NCBI GenBank assembly: GCA_014156375.1
Contig: RQJH01000005.1
Span: 479,838-543,837, forward strand
Reading direction: 5' to 3'
DNA: 64,000 nucleotides
Origin: Enterobacteriaceae bacterium 89
Lineage (GTDB): Bacteria > Pseudomonadota > Gammaproteobacteria > Enterobacterales > Enterobacteriaceae
Below the pieces are notes generated by a model. That model searched no databases and was not told where the DNA came from. It saw only the letters and a program-made list of their open reading frames with translations. The translations under genes and the position numbers were made by a program. Position 1 is the first letter of the stretch. Each line of letters opens with the position of its first letter. This document shows, one piece after another, positions 1 to 10,290 of the stretch.

Positions 1-17
1 CGGAAGGAGGTCACTGA
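1..17 (+). CDS. 3' end of an upstream gene (probably ygdB), partial
   Basis: The first 17 bases read in the frame that ends at a TGA immediately before the ppdC start codon, leaving only the last few codons (E-G-G-H-stop). In E. coli the gene directly before ppdC is ygdB, another small prepilin-like protein of the ppdA-ppdB-ygdB-ppdC cluster, so this is the likely identity. Too little sequence is present to test that. The stop and the next start codon touch with no gap, which suggests translational coupling. Confidence 0.35.
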
Positions 18-338
18 ATGTCAGCTTCCCTGAAGGTCCAACAAGGTTTCAGCCTGCCCGAAGTCCTGCTGAGCGTGGTTTTAATGGTGATGGTTATAAC
101 AGCGCTGGCCGGAGGAATGAACGCTCTGCTCACAGGAGGCCAGCAGTTGAGCCAGTATCGCTTACTGTGGCGAGCGGCCTCGGAACAAAGCAATCAGTTT
201 CCCCCGGTGCTGCCCACAGGCTGGCAACAAAGCCGCGTGCAGACAAGCCAGCAAAGATGTGTCAGCATCACGGTCACAGTTACCACGCCGATGGGCAGGC
301 AGGGGACGCTCTCCCGGCTGCATTGCCCGAAGAGTTAA
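18..338 (+). CDS. ppdC: prepilin peptidase-dependent protein C (PpdC), minor pseudopilin-like
   Basis: A 106-residue protein with a type IV prepilin/pseudopilin N-terminus: a short leader ending in Gly10, then Phe11 and Glu15 (the usual +1 Phe, +5 Glu arrangement), followed by one hydrophobic helix to about residue 33. Prepilin peptidase would cleave after Gly10 and the product would sit in the inner membrane as a minor pseudopilin. GGAGG lies just ahead of the ATG. In E. coli ppdC is the last gene of ppdA-ppdB-ygdB-ppdC and lies directly before recC, as here. Which pilus or secretion machine it serves cannot be read from this window. Length matches the E. coli protein closely. Confidence 0.9.
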   Translation: MSASLKVQQGFSLPEVLLSVVLMVMVITALAGGMNALLTGGQQLSQYRLLWRAASEQSNQFPPVLPTGWQQSRVQTSQQRCVSITVTVTTPMGRQGTLSRLHCPKS

Positions 339-367
339 CGGTTTAACCAAAAGCACCAGGAGCGATT

Positions 368-3300
368 ATGTTAAGGGTCTACCACTCCAACCGTCTGGAT
401 GTGCTGGAAGCATTGATGGAGTTTATCGTTGAGCAGGACAGGCTGAACGACCCTTTCGAATCTGAAATGGTGCTGGTGCAAAGTACCGGCATGGCGCAGT
501 GGCTGCAGATGACGCTGTCGAAGCGCTTCGGCATTGCCGCCAATATTGAATTCCCTCTGCCCGCCAGCTTTATCTGGGATATGTTTGTCCGGGTCCTGCC
601 CGAAATCCCGGAGCAAAGCGCGTTTAATAAGCAAAGCATGAGCTGGAAGCTGATGACCCTGCTGCCAGAAATGCTGGCTCAGGAAGCGTTCGCCCCGCTG
701 CGTCACTATCTGGCGGATGATGGCGACAAGCGAAAGCTGTTTCAGCTGGCTTCTCGCGTCGCGGATCTCTATGACCAGTATCTTGTGTATCGCCCTGAAT
801 GGCTGACTCGCTGGGAAGCCGGAGAGCTGATTGAAGGGCTGGATGAAGCACAACAGTGGCAGGCTCCCCTGTGGAAAGCGCTGGTCGAACACACCGAAGC
901 GCTGGGCCAGCCGCTCTGGCATCGTGCCAACCTCTACCAGCGCTTTATCTCGGCGCTGGAAAACAGCGAGCAGGCTCCGGCAGGTTTGCCTTCCAGAGTG
1001 TTTATCTGCGGTATCTCCGCGCTGCCGCCGGTTTACCTCCAGGCGTTGCAGGCCCTCGGCAAGCATGTGGATGTTTACGTGCTATTCACTAATCCCTGCC
1101 GATATTACTGGGGCGACATCAAAGATCCCGCTTTTCTTGCGAAACTGATAGCCCGACAGCGCCGCCATCATCGCGAACAACGAGAGCTGCCGTTGTTCCG
1201 TGATGCGAAAGAGGCTCCGGGTTTATTTAACGCCGATGGCGAACAGGATGTCGGCAACCCTATGCTGGCCTCGTGGGGCAAACTGGGGCGGGATTACATC
1301 TATTTACTGGCGGGTCTGGAGCGCTATCAGGAGCTGGATGCCTTTGTGGATATCGAACCCGATAACCTGCTGCATCGCCTGCAGTACGACATTCTGGAAC
1401 TGCAAAACAGCGCCGTTGCAGGGCGTACAGCGAAAGAGTTTGCCACCAGCCAGAGCAAGAATATTCTCGAACCGAACGACCGCAGCCTTGCCGTTCACGT
1501 CTGCCACAGTCCACAGCGTGAAGTCGAGGTGCTGCACGATAATCTGCTCGCCATGCTGGACGCCGATCCCTCGCTTTCTCCCCGCGATATCATCGTGATG
1601 GTGTCCGATATCGACAGCTACAGCCCGTTCATTCAGGCCGTATTCGGCAGCGCCAGCGGTGATCGCTATGTGCCATGGGCCATTTCGGACCGTCGGGCAC
1701 GTCAGTCGCATCCGGCGCTGCAGGCCTTTATCACGCTGTTGTCGCTGCCGGACAGCCGTTTTGCCAGCGAAGACGTGCTGGCCCTGCTGGATGTTCCGGT
1801 GATAGCCGCTCGCTTTAACATTGATGAAGAAGGGCTGCGTTATTTGCGCCAGTGGGTGAATGAATCCGGGGTGCGCTGGGGCATGGACGATGACAACGTT
1901 CGCGAATGGGATCTGCCGGCAACCGGGCAACACACCTGGCGTTTTGGCCTCACGCGAATGCTGCTGGGCTATGCGATGGAAAGCCGTCAGGGAGAGTGGC
2001 AATCCGTTCTGCCTTATGACGAATCAAGCGGGCTGATTGCCGGGCTGGTGGGGCATCTGGCTTCACTGCTGATGAAGCTCAATCAATGGCGGCACCAGCT
2101 TGCTCAGGAACGCTCGTTAGCGGAATGGTTGCCGCTGTGCCGGGAAATGCTCAATGACTTCTACCTGCCGGATCCTGATACAGAAGCTGCGCTGACGCTG
2201 ATCGAACAGCAGTGGCAGGGGATTATCGATCAGGGGCTGGATTCCCGCTATGGTGACACTGTTCCGCTTTCATTACTGCGTGACGAACTGGCTCAGCGCC
2301 TGGATCAGGAGCGCATCAGTCAGCGTTTTCTCGCCGGGCCGGTGAATATCTGTACCCTGATGCCAATGCGTTCCATTCCTTTCAAAGTGGTGTGCCTGCT
2401 GGGGATGAACGACGGAATTTATCCACGCGCGCTGGCACCGCTTGGCTTCGATCTGATGAGCCAGAAACCGGTGCGCGGCGACCGCAGCCGCCGTGATGAT
2501 GACCGCTATCTGTTCCTGGAAGCTTTAATGTCGGCAGAACACAGGCTGTATATCAGCTATATCGGCCGTTCCATTCAGGATAACAGCGAGCGCTACCCTT
2601 CGGTGCTGGTTCAGGAACTGGTTGATTACATTGGACAGAGCCACTGCCTGCGCGGTGACGAAGCGCTGAACTGTGACGAAAGTGAAACGCGGGTGAAAGC
2701 GCACATTACCCGGCTGCATACCCGAATGCCGTTTGATGCGGCCAACTTCCTGTCAGGTGAAGCGCAAAGCTATGCCCATGAATGGCTGGCGGCGGCAAGT
2801 CAGCAGGGCGAAGCTCACAGTGAATTCATCCAGCCGCTTCCTCCGATCGCTTTTGACACCTTACCGCTGGAACAGCTTCAGCGCTTTTGGCTGCACCCCG
2901 TTCGGGCCTTTTTCCAGATGCGCCTGCAGGTGAACTTCCGCAGTGAAGAGAGCGATATCCCGGACACCGAGCCCTTCACGCTGGAAGGATTGACCCGATA
3001 TCAGCTCAATCAACAGCTGGTGAACACGCTGGTTGACGAGCAGGATGCGCAGACGATGTTCCGGCGTTTTCGCGCTGCGGGTGAACTGCCTTATGGCGCC
3101 TTTGGCGAAATAGCCTGGGACGATCAGCGTCAGGAGATGCAGGAGCTGGCCGACAGAGTGAATGCCAGCCGCCAGCCCGGGAAAAGTCTGGAAATTGATT
3201 TGCAATGTGACGGTGTCAACATAACTGGCTGGCTGCCGCAGGTACAGTCTGACGGTCTGTTACGCTGGCGGCCCTCGATGCAGAACGTCTCACAGGGAAT

Positions 3301-3736
3301 GCAACTTTGGCTGGAGCATCTGGTCTATTGTGCCAGTGGCGGAACGGGTGAAAGCCGCCTGCTTTTACGCAAAGACGGTGAATGGCGTTTCCCACCGTTG
3401 CCTGCTGAACAGGCCATGAGCTACCTGACGGAACTGGTGAAAGGTTACCGTGAAGGCATGTCGCAACCGCTGCTGTTGCTACCTGAAAGTGGGGGGGCAT
3501 GGCTGAAAGCCTGTTATGACGCCGAAAATGATGTCATGTTATGGGATGAAGAGACGCAGCAAAAAGCGCTCAGTAAATTTACGCAGGCCTGGGAAGGCAG
3601 CATGATGATTAGCGGGGAAGGGGCCGATGTCTGGTATCAACGCCTGTGGCGAACCCTCGAACCGGAGCACTATCAGGCGATAATCGGCCAGGCAGAACGT
3701 TACCTGCGCCCCATTTTTCGCTTTCATCAGTCGTGA
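368..3736 (+). CDS. recC: exodeoxyribonuclease V subunit gamma (RecC)
   Basis: RecC is the large non-catalytic-helicase subunit of the RecBCD helicase-nuclease. It splits the duplex, channels the two strands to RecB and RecD and recognises Chi. The 1122-residue length equals that of E. coli RecC and the sequence is near-identical over long stretches. The N-terminal part has the degenerate helicase-like fold of the family with no Walker A lysine, as expected. The C-terminal part resembles an inactive nuclease fold. The start ATG follows AGGAGCG, 29 bp after ppdC. It is followed by ptrA, recB and recD on the same strand, the standard enterobacterial order. Confidence 0.97.
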   Translation: MLRVYHSNRLDVLEALMEFIVEQDRLNDPFESEMVLVQSTGMAQWLQMTLSKRFGIAANIEFPLPASFIWDMFVRVLPEIPEQSAFNKQSMSWKLMTLLPEMLAQEAFAPLRHYLADDGDKRKLFQLASRVADLYDQYLVYRPEWLTRWEAGELIEGLDEAQQWQAPLWKALVEHTEALGQPLWHRANLYQRFISALENSEQAPAGLPSRVFICGISALPPVYLQALQALGKHVDVYVLFTNPCRYYWGDIKDPAFLAKLIARQRRHHREQRELPLFRDAKEAPGLFNADGEQDVGNPMLASWGKLGRDYIYLLAGLERYQELDAFVDIEPDNLLHRLQYDILELQNSAVAGRTAKEFATSQSKNILEPNDRSLAVHVCHSPQREVEVLHDNLLAMLDADPSLSPRDIIVMVSDIDSYSPFIQAVFGSASGDRYVPWAISDRRARQSHPALQAFITLLSLPDSRFASEDVLALLDVPVIAARFNIDEEGLRYLRQWVNESGVRWGMDDDNVREWDLPATGQHTWRFGLTRMLLGYAMESRQGEWQSVLPYDESSGLIAGLVGHLASLLMKLNQWRHQLAQERSLAEWLPLCREMLNDFYLPDPDTEAALTLIEQQWQGIIDQGLDSRYGDTVPLSLLRDELAQRLDQERISQRFLAGPVNICTLMPMRSIPFKVVCLLGMNDGIYPRALAPLGFDLMSQKPVRGDRSRRDDDRYLFLEALMSAEHRLYISYIGRSIQDNSERYPSVLVQELVDYIGQSHCLRGDEALNCDESETRVKAHITRLHTRMPFDAANFLSGEAQSYAHEWLAAASQQGEAHSEFIQPLPPIAFDTLPLEQLQRFWLHPVRAFFQMRLQVNFRSEESDIPDTEPFTLEGLTRYQLNQQLVNTLVDEQDAQTMFRRFRAAGELPYGAFGEIAWDDQRQEMQELADRVNASRQPGKSLEIDLQCDGVNITGWLPQVQSDGLLRWRPSMQNVSQGMQLWLEHLVYCASGGTGESRLLLRKDGEWRFPPLPAEQAMSYLTELVKGYREGMSQPLLLLPESGGAWLKACYDAENDVMLWDEETQQKALSKFTQAWEGSMMISGEGADVWYQRLWRTLEPEHYQAIIGQAERYLRPIFRFHQS

Positions 3737-3750
3737 GGTCTGTATAAAAA

Positions 3751-3779
3751 TTGCGCGATAAATGGCTTTCTATTATCAT
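3751..3779 (+). promoter_or_regulatory. candidate promoter for ptrA-recB-recD
   Basis: In the 126-bp gap between recC and ptrA there is TTGCGC (3751-3756) and, after exactly 17 bp, TATCAT (3774-3779), a plausible sigma70 pair. The TTGCGC hexamer also forms an inverted repeat with GCGCAA at 3780-3785, so the same bases could form a weak hairpin. Called by inspection only. Confidence 0.4.
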
Positions 3780-3862
3780 GCGCAACTTGTCACGGACTGA
3801 TGGTCAACAGTGAGGCTGCCATTCAGAGCAGCTCAGTAGTTTGTTAATGATGAGGTCCGTGA

Positions 3863-6751
3863 ATGCCCCGCAGCACCTGGTTAAACGTCGTATTTGTACT
3901 GCTCTTCGCCCTGTGGGCGCCCTTAAGTCAGGCCGACAACGGATGGCAACCGATCCCGGAAACCATCCGTAAAAGCGAGAAAGATCCGCGCCAGTATCAG
4001 GCCATAAAGCTTGATAACGGTATGGTCGTGCTGCTGGTTTCCGATCCGCAGGCGGTCAAATCGCTGTCGGCGTTAGTCGTGCCGGTCGGTTCTCTGGAAG
4101 ATCCTGATACTCATCCGGGGCTTGCGCATTTCCTCGAGCACATGACGCTGATGGGATCTAAAAAATACCCGCAGCCGGACAGCCTCGCTGAATATCTGAA
4201 AATGCACGGCGGCAGCCACAACGCCAGTACCGCGCCTTATCGCACCGCATTTTATCTTGAGGTGGAAAACGATGCGCTTGAGGGAGCCGTTGACCGCCTG
4301 GCCGATGCCATTGCCGAACCGCTGCTGGACAAAAAATATGCCGACCGCGAGCGCAATGCCGTCAACTCTGAGCTGACGATGGCTCGCAGCCGTGACGGGA
4401 TGCGCATGGCGCAGGTCAGCGCCGAAACCATTAACCCGAAACATCCCGGTGCCCGTTTCTCCGGTGGTAACCTGGAAACTCTCAGTGATAAGCCCGGCAG
4501 TCCGGTGCTGGATGCGCTGCTGGCATTTCGCGATAAATACTACTCAGCCAATCTGATGAAAGCGGTTATCTACAGCAATAAACCGTTGCCAGAGCTGGCA
4601 AAAATCGCGGCAGAAACCTGGGGCCGGGTGCCAAACAAGAATATTACTCGCCCGGAGATTACCGTTCCGGTCGTCACGGATGCCCAGAAAGGCATCATTA
4701 TTCATTACGTGCCTGCTCAGCCTCGCAAAGTCCTGCGCGTTGAGTTTCGTATCGACAACAACACCCCGCAGTTTCGCAGTAAAACCGATGAGCTCGTCAC
4801 TTATCTGATTGGCAATCGCAGCCCGGGTACGCTGTCAGACTGGCTGCAGAAGCAGGGGCTGGTAGAAGGGATCCGGGCGGATTCTGATCCGGTGGTTAAC
4901 GGCAACAGCGGTGTGCTGGCAATCTCCGCCACGCTCACGGATAAAGGCCTGGCAAATCGTGACCAGGTGGTCGCAGCCATTTTCAGCTACCTGAATTTAC
5001 TGCGCGAAAAAGGGATCGATAAGTCCTACTTCGACGAGCTGGCGCACGTGCTGGATCTCGATTTCCGCTATCCCTCCATCAATCGTGATATGGATTACGT
5101 CGAATGGCTGGCGGACACCATGATCCGCGTGCCGGTAGAGCATACGCTCGATGCGGTGAACATTGCCGATCAATACGATGCCAAAGCCATCAGCGAGCGC
5201 CTGGCGATGATGACGCCGCAGAATGCGCGCATCTGGTACATCAGCCCGAATGAGCCGCATAACAAAACCGCTTACTTTGTCGATGCGCCTTATCAGGTGG
5301 ATAAAATCAGCGATAAAACCTTCGCCGACTGGCAGCAGGATGCGGCAAAAATTTCTCTGCAGCTGCCGACGCTGAACCCGTATATTCCGGACGATTTTAC
5401 GCTGATCAAAACGGATAAAGTTACTGATAAACCGCAGCTTATTGTTGATGAGCCACAGCTGCGCGTGGTGTATACCCCAAGTCGCTATTTCGCCAACGAA
5501 CCCAAGGCGGATGTGACCCTGGTGCTGCGCAATCCTCACGCCATGGACAGCGCTAAAAATCAGGTGATGTTCGCGCTCAATGACTATCTGGCGGGCATTG
5601 CCCTTGATCAGCTGAGCAATCAGGCGGCGGTTGGCGGGATCAGTTTCTCCACCGGAGCGAATAACGGCCTGATGGTCAACGCCAGTGGCTACACGCAGCG
5701 TTTACCGCAGCTGTTTGATGCGCTGCTGCAGGGTTACTTCAGCTATCAGCCGACGGAAGAGCAGCTTGAGCAGGCCAAATCCTGGTATGCGCAAATGCTG
5801 GATTCTGCGGACAAAGGCAAGGCTTTTGAACAGGCGATTATGCCGGTCCAGATGCTCTCTCAGGTTCCGTACTTCCAGCGTGAAGAGCGCCGTGCTCTGC
5901 TGCCGTCCATTACCTTAAAAGATGTCCTGGCCTGGCGGGATGACCTGAAAACCGGGGCGCGTCCGGAATTTCTGGTCGTCGGCAACATGACGGCTGATCA
6001 GTCGACAAAGCTTGCCCGTGAAGTGCAGCAGCAGCTCAATGCGCACGGCACGGAGTGGTGTCGCAACCAGGACGTGGTGGTGGATAAAAAGCAGAACGCT
6101 ATTTTTGAAAAAGCGGGCAGCAGCAGTGATTCTGCGCTTGCCGCCGTGTTTGCACCGCCAAAAGCCGACGAGTTCAGCAGCTCTGCCGCCAGCGCCATGC
6201 TTGGGCAGATTATTCAGCCGTGGTTCTACAATCAGCTGCGCACAGAAGAACAGCTGGGCTATGCCGTGTTTGCTTTCCCGATGAGCATCGGGCGGCAGTG
6301 GGGTGTAGGTTTCCTGTTGCAAAGCAATGATAAACAGCCGGGCTTCCTCTGGCAGCGCTTTAAGGCATTTTTCCCGACCGCAGAGGCGAAATTGCGGGCG
6401 ATGAAGCCGGAAGAGTTCGCGCAAATTCAGCAGTCGGTGATTGCGCAGATGCAGCAGCCGCCGCAAACGCTGGGTGAAGAAGCCTCGAAGCTCAGCAAAG
6501 ATTTCGATCGCGGTAATATGCAGTTTGATTCACGTGATAAAGTAGTGGCTCAGATTAAACTGCTGACGCCGCAGAAACTTGCCGATTTCTTCCATCAGAC
6601 GGTGGTGGATCCGCAGGGCATGACTGTACTTTCACAGGTCTCCGGCAGCCAGAACGGGAAAACAGAATATGTACACCCGAAAGGCTGGAAGGTCTGGGAG
6701 AGCGTCAGCGCGTTGCAGCAATCCATGCCGCTGATGAGAGAGAATGAATGA
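3863..6751 (+). CDS. ptrA: pitrilysin, periplasmic zinc protease III (PtrA)
   Basis: A 962-residue M16 metalloprotease that degrades small polypeptides such as insulin fragments in the periplasm. The inverted zinc motif HxxEH is present as His89-Phe-Leu-Glu92-His93, matching E. coli His88/Glu91/His92 with a one-residue offset. A cleavable signal peptide is visible at residues 1-24, ending with a hydrophobic stretch and Ser-Gln-Ala. The two M16 halves (active N-terminal, inactive C-terminal) fit the family length. It lies between recC and recB without being part of RecBCD, and its last four bases overlap the recB start (ATGA), so recB translation is probably coupled to it. Confidence 0.97.
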   Translation: MPRSTWLNVVFVLLFALWAPLSQADNGWQPIPETIRKSEKDPRQYQAIKLDNGMVVLLVSDPQAVKSLSALVVPVGSLEDPDTHPGLAHFLEHMTLMGSKKYPQPDSLAEYLKMHGGSHNASTAPYRTAFYLEVENDALEGAVDRLADAIAEPLLDKKYADRERNAVNSELTMARSRDGMRMAQVSAETINPKHPGARFSGGNLETLSDKPGSPVLDALLAFRDKYYSANLMKAVIYSNKPLPELAKIAAETWGRVPNKNITRPEITVPVVTDAQKGIIIHYVPAQPRKVLRVEFRIDNNTPQFRSKTDELVTYLIGNRSPGTLSDWLQKQGLVEGIRADSDPVVNGNSGVLAISATLTDKGLANRDQVVAAIFSYLNLLREKGIDKSYFDELAHVLDLDFRYPSINRDMDYVEWLADTMIRVPVEHTLDAVNIADQYDAKAISERLAMMTPQNARIWYISPNEPHNKTAYFVDAPYQVDKISDKTFADWQQDAAKISLQLPTLNPYIPDDFTLIKTDKVTDKPQLIVDEPQLRVVYTPSRYFANEPKADVTLVLRNPHAMDSAKNQVMFALNDYLAGIALDQLSNQAAVGGISFSTGANNGLMVNASGYTQRLPQLFDALLQGYFSYQPTEEQLEQAKSWYAQMLDSADKGKAFEQAIMPVQMLSQVPYFQREERRALLPSITLKDVLAWRDDLKTGARPEFLVVGNMTADQSTKLAREVQQQLNAHGTEWCRNQDVVVDKKQNAIFEKAGSSSDSALAAVFAPPKADEFSSSAASAMLGQIIQPWFYNQLRTEEQLGYAVFAFPMSIGRQWGVGFLLQSNDKQPGFLWQRFKAFFPTAEAKLRAMKPEEFAQIQQSVIAQMQQPPQTLGEEASKLSKDFDRGNMQFDSRDKVVAQIKLLTPQKLADFFHQTVVDPQGMTVLSQVSGSQNGKTEYVHPKGWKVWESVSALQQSMPLMRENE

Positions 6752-9700
6752 CCGAGACCGCCGAGTCCTTAAATCCCCTGCGCTTGCCGCTATACGGTGA
6801 GCGCCTGATTGAAGCCTCTGCGGGCACCGGAAAAACTTATACCATCGCTGCACTTTATCTGCGGCTGTTGCTGGGCTTAGGCGGCGAAGCCGCCTTTGTC
6901 CGTCCTGTCAATGTCGAAGAGCTGCTGGTGGTGACGTTCACCGAAGCGGCCACCGAAGAGCTACGCGGGCGCATCCGCAGCAACATTCACGAACTACGCA
7001 TCGCCTGCCTGCGTAACAGCACCGACAATCCTCTTTACGCCAGCCTGTTAGACGAAATTCCGGACCGCGATGAGGCCGCCAGGATCCTGCTGCTGGCCGA
7101 GCGGCAAATGGACGAAGCCGCGGTCTTTACCATTCACGGTTTTTGTCAGCGCATGCTGAGCCTCAATGCCTTCGAGTCCGGCATGCTGTTTGAACAGCAG
7201 CTGATTGAAGATGAATCCCGCCTTCGCTTTCAGGCGTGCGCTGACTTCTGGCGTCGCCACTGCTATCCGCTGCCAAAAGACGTTGCTCAGGCGGTTCACG
7301 CCAGCTGGAAAGGGCCGCAGGAGCTGCTGAAATCCATCGACCGCTATCTGCAGGGTGAAGCGCCTCAGGTGAAAACGCCGCCTGCCGATGAAACACTGAT
7401 CGAGCGTCACGAGCGCAACATTGCGCAGATCGCGGAGATCAAAACCCGCTGGCTGGCAGCGGCAGACGAGATCGTCGGCATTCTTGAAAGCTCGGATCTC
7501 GACAGGCGCAAATTCAATCGCGGCAACCAGGGAAAGTGGATCGACAAGATCACCGCCTGGGCAGCCGAGGAACACACCGGCTATCAGCTGGCAGAACCGC
7601 TGGAAAAATTTGCTCAGTCGTTTCTTTATTCGCGTACGAAAGAGGGCGGTTCGGCACCTGTCCATCCGCTGTTTGACGATATTGAAGCGCTACTGGCGGC
7701 TCCGCCGTCGCTGAACGATCTGGTCATCTCCCGCGCGATGGTGGAGATCCGCGAAGCCGTGGCCCGCGAGAAGCGCCGTCGCGGCGAACTGGGCTTTGAC
7801 GACATGCTGAGCCGTCTTGATGAAGCGCTACAGAGCGAAAGTGGCGATGCGCTGGCTGCGGCGATCCGCCAGCGTTTTCCGGTGGCGATGATTGACGAAT
7901 TTCAGGATACCGATCCGCAGCAGTACCGCATCTTTCGCCGCATCTGGCGCCAGCAGCCGGAGACGGCGCTGCTGCTGATTGGCGATCCTAAACAGGCTAT
8001 TTACGCTTTTCGCGGCGCAGACATTTTTACCTACATGCGTGCTCGCGGCGATGTTTCCTCCCATTACACCCTGGATACCAACTGGCGCTCCGCACCGGGC
8101 GTGGTCGAGAGCGTTAACCAGCTGTTCAGTACCACCGACAACCCGTTTATGTTCCGCGATATCCCGTTTTTACCGGTGAAGTCCGCGGCGAAAAACCAGA
8201 GCCTGAGATTTGAGTTCAAAGGTGAAAATCAGCCAGCCATGAGCTTCTGGCTGATGCCGGGAAATAACGTCGGCTCGGGCGACTATCAGACTTTTATGGC
8301 GCAGCTGTGCGCCGGACAGATCCGCGACTGGCTGAGCGCCGGGCAGAGCGGTGAAGCGCTGCTGTGGCGAGGTGAACACGCGCGTCCAGTTCAGGCATCG
8401 GACATTACCGTGCTGGTGCGTAACCGTCAGGAAGCGGCTTTGGTGCGCGATGCTCTGAACGCGCTGGGTATTCCGTCGGTCTATCTCTCCAACCGCGACA
8501 GCGTGTTTGAAACGCCGGAAGCGCAGGAAATGCTGTGGCTGTTGCAGGCCGTGCTGGCGCCAGAGAGGGAAAGCAGTTTGCGCTGTGCGCTGGCGAGCTC
8601 CATGTTTGGCCTCAGTGCCGTAGATATCGAACGCCTGAATCTGGACGAAGTGGCCTGGGATGAGGTGGTGGAGGAATTCAGTGAATATCGCCAGCTCTGG
8701 CAGAAGCGTGGCGTAATGGCGATGCTGCGTGCGCTGATCGCCGCCAGAAAAATAGCCGAGAATCTGCTCGCCACCCACGGCGGAGAGCGACGTCTGACGG
8801 ATATCCTGCATCTCAGCGAGCTGTTGCAGGAGGCCGCGGGCCAGCTTGAAAGCGAGCATGCGCTGGTGCGCTGGCTGGCCCAGCAGATTGGTGACCCGGA
8901 CAGCGGGGCATCCAGCCAACAAATGCGTCTGGAAAGCGACAAACACCTGGTGCAGATCGTCACCGTGCATAAATCGAAAGGGCTGGAGTATTCCCTGGTC
9001 TGGCTGCCGTTTATTGCCCGCCATCGCAAACAGGATCAGGCTTTCTATCATGACCGCAGCTCATTTGCGGCGGTGCTTGATTTACATAAAGGCGAGGAGA
9101 GCCTTGAACTGGCCGAAGCCGAACGGCTCGCAGAGGATTTGCGCTTACTGTACGTGGCGCTAACCCGCGCCATCTGGCATTGCAGTCTGGGTATTGCGCC
9201 GCTCAGCCCCCGCCGCAGCGATAAACCAGCGGATACTGATCTGCACCAGAGCGCCATCGGGCGACTGGTACAGCAGGGAGAAGTGAAGGATGCGGCTGGC
9301 CTGGAGGCTTGTCTGCGCGCGCTCTGCAATGAGCATATCTCACTTGAGATCCCAGCCAGGGCGGAAGGCCAGCGCTGGCAGGCCATCACGCCGGAACTGC
9401 CGGCGCTGACCGCTAAACAAATGGAGCGCCGGATTGTCGACGACTGGCGCGTAACCAGCTATTCAGGCTTGCAGCAGCACGGTCAGCGGATGGCCCAGGA
9501 TCTGCTGCCGAAGCTGGATATCGATGCGGCGGGCATAACCGAACTCATCGATGAACCAGAGCTTACGCCACACAGTTTCCCGCGCGGGGCTTCTCCGGGC
9601 ACCTTCCTGCACAGCCTGTTTGAAGAAATTGATTTTACCCAACCGGTTTCGCCGGAATGGATGCAGGAACAGCTCGAGCGCAACGGTTTTGCCACGCACT

Positions 9701-10290
9701 GGACAGGTGTCCTGACCGAATGGCTGACCACGGTGTTGAACGCGCCATTAGCCGGGCCGGGAATTTCGCTGAGCCAGCTGAGCGCTCGCGATAAGCAGGT
9801 TGAGATGGAGTTTTATCTGCCCATCGAACAGCTGTTGGTTCCACAGGCTCTGGATGCGCTGATCCGTAAACACGATGCGTTGTCAGCTGGCTGTCCGGAA
9901 CTCGATTTTCGCCAGGTCAGCGGGATGCTGAAAGGGTTTATTGACCTTGTTTTCCGCCACGACGGGCGTTACTACCTGCTGGATTACAAATCTAACTGGC
10001 TGGGTGACAGCAGCGAAGCCTACACCCGGCAGGCTATGGCGCAGGCAATGCAGTCTCACCGTTACGATTTACAGTACCAGCTTTACAGCCTGGCGCTGCA
10101 TCGCTACCTGCGCCATCGTCTGGCAGAGTATGACTATGACCAGCACTTTGGCGGCGTGATTTATCTCTTCCTGCGCGGCGTGGATGGAAACGATCCTTCA
10201 CAGGGCGTTTTCTCAACCCGGCCTTCGCGCGAGCTGATTGACGGACTGGATGCGCTGTTCGCGGGCGATGCACAGGAGGCGAAGGCATGA
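6748..10290 (+). CDS. recB: exodeoxyribonuclease V subunit beta (RecB)
   Basis: The 1180-residue RecB protein is the 3'-to-5' SF1 helicase and the only nuclease of RecBCD; it also loads RecA after Chi. Walker A (A-S-A-G-T-G-K-T) is at residues 23-30 with Lys29. The DEFQDTD Walker B-type motif II sits near residue 383. The C-terminal nuclease domain keeps the L-L-D-Y-K-S-N signature with Asp1079 and Lys1081, so the nuclease looks active. The ATG overlaps the ptrA stop and the TGA overlaps the recD start, so ptrA, recB and recD are tightly coupled. Confidence 0.97.
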   Translation: MTETAESLNPLRLPLYGERLIEASAGTGKTYTIAALYLRLLLGLGGEAAFVRPVNVEELLVVTFTEAATEELRGRIRSNIHELRIACLRNSTDNPLYASLLDEIPDRDEAARILLLAERQMDEAAVFTIHGFCQRMLSLNAFESGMLFEQQLIEDESRLRFQACADFWRRHCYPLPKDVAQAVHASWKGPQELLKSIDRYLQGEAPQVKTPPADETLIERHERNIAQIAEIKTRWLAAADEIVGILESSDLDRRKFNRGNQGKWIDKITAWAAEEHTGYQLAEPLEKFAQSFLYSRTKEGGSAPVHPLFDDIEALLAAPPSLNDLVISRAMVEIREAVAREKRRRGELGFDDMLSRLDEALQSESGDALAAAIRQRFPVAMIDEFQDTDPQQYRIFRRIWRQQPETALLLIGDPKQAIYAFRGADIFTYMRARGDVSSHYTLDTNWRSAPGVVESVNQLFSTTDNPFMFRDIPFLPVKSAAKNQSLRFEFKGENQPAMSFWLMPGNNVGSGDYQTFMAQLCAGQIRDWLSAGQSGEALLWRGEHARPVQASDITVLVRNRQEAALVRDALNALGIPSVYLSNRDSVFETPEAQEMLWLLQAVLAPERESSLRCALASSMFGLSAVDIERLNLDEVAWDEVVEEFSEYRQLWQKRGVMAMLRALIAARKIAENLLATHGGERRLTDILHLSELLQEAAGQLESEHALVRWLAQQIGDPDSGASSQQMRLESDKHLVQIVTVHKSKGLEYSLVWLPFIARHRKQDQAFYHDRSSFAAVLDLHKGEESLELAEAERLAEDLRLLYVALTRAIWHCSLGIAPLSPRRSDKPADTDLHQSAIGRLVQQGEVKDAAGLEACLRALCNEHISLEIPARAEGQRWQAITPELPALTAKQMERRIVDDWRVTSYSGLQQHGQRMAQDLLPKLDIDAAGITELIDEPELTPHSFPRGASPGTFLHSLFEEIDFTQPVSPEWMQEQLERNGFATHWTGVLTEWLTTVLNAPLAGPGISLSQLSARDKQVEMEFYLPIEQLLVPQALDALIRKHDALSAGCPELDFRQVSGMLKGFIDLVFRHDGRYYLLDYKSNWLGDSSEAYTRQAMAQAMQSHRYDLQYQLYSLALHRYLRHRLAEYDYDQHFGGVIYLFLRGVDGNDPSQGVFSTRPSRELIDGLDALFAGDAQEAKA

